From Rapana venosa (lineage: Eukaryota > Mollusca > Gastropoda > Neogastropoda > Muricidae), in the NCBI GenBank assembly GCA_028751875.1, contig CM054155.1, positions 343,798 to 407,797 of the forward strand: a DNA stretch of 64,000 nt, read 5' to 3'. Of the stretch, positions 63,906 to 64,000 are shown piece after piece (positions within the stretch are counted from its first letter, which is position 1; each line of letters begins with the position of its first letter). The translations under genes and the position numbers were made by a program. The notes beneath the pieces were generated by a model. That model had not been told where the DNA came from and did no database searches. It was given only the letters and a program-made list of their open reading frames with translations.

Positions 63906-64000
63906 GTGAGGCTCCACCATCGTTGGCTGTGGCCACGGTGGTGTTCTTTTGCTTTGCTTACTGCTAGAGGTACTGCCAACATGTTGCTCGGTAGCCAGGT
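63906..64000 (+). other. start of the next RSF1 intron
   Basis: Unique sequence after the donor, to the window edge. Confidence 0.7.

Overview
This window is animal genomic DNA, most likely from a marine lophotrochozoan and quite possibly a mollusc. That placement is inferred from overall character: GT-AG introns, a eukaryotic tRNA-Leu, several non-LTR retrotransposon clades, tRNA-headed SINEs with (ATT)n tails and piggyBac elements. No single diagnostic sequence fixes the species. A run of exactly 500 Ns (18081-18580) marks a scaffold gap.

Only one host protein gene is well supported. It is a plus-strand orthologue of RSF1 (remodeling and spacing factor 1, the histone chaperone partner of the ISWI ATPase SNF2H). 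It runs from an ATG at 17065 to past the right edge; the last exon seen ends at 63905. Eleven exons can be placed, and all their splice phases agree. They encode the conserved N-terminal region (partly lost in the gap), a very large acidic S/T/E/K-rich exon of about 4.6 kb, a basic RG-rich segment, a PHD finger, the helix after it, and the beginning of the acidic C-terminal region. The large exon holds three tandem coding repeats and several apparent frameshifts. An intact tRNA-Leu(CAG) gene lies 415 bp upstream in the opposite orientation.

From 1 to 16.4 kb the window is a nested pile of retrotransposons. An old LINE (about 4.1-10.1 kb) is split by a nearly complete RTE-like LINE, itself split by a SINE, and by a minus-strand LINE fragment. 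A second RTE-like element (10.1-16.4 kb) is split by a nearly full-length CR1/L2-like LINE with ATCCA target-site duplications. Introns further right hold a Tx1/L1-like LINE split by a 2.2 kb TTAA-flanked insert, a non-autonomous piggyBac, a piggyBac transposase remnant, a mosaic CR1/L2-like copy, an RTEX-like LINE of about 3 kb, and at least six SINE copies.

The RSF1 introns are also crowded with minisatellites. Several lie against splice sites: a 27-bp repeat before the first PHD exon, three half-copies of the second PHD exon, a 35-bp repeat forming the acceptor tract of the next-but-one exon, and a 22/40-bp array before the last exon. These splice-adjacent repeats, a SINE with a tRNA-like head followed by a 5S-rRNA-like segment, and the TTAA insert with a precise empty site are the most unusual observations. 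I found no CRISPR array, operon or prokaryotic gene.
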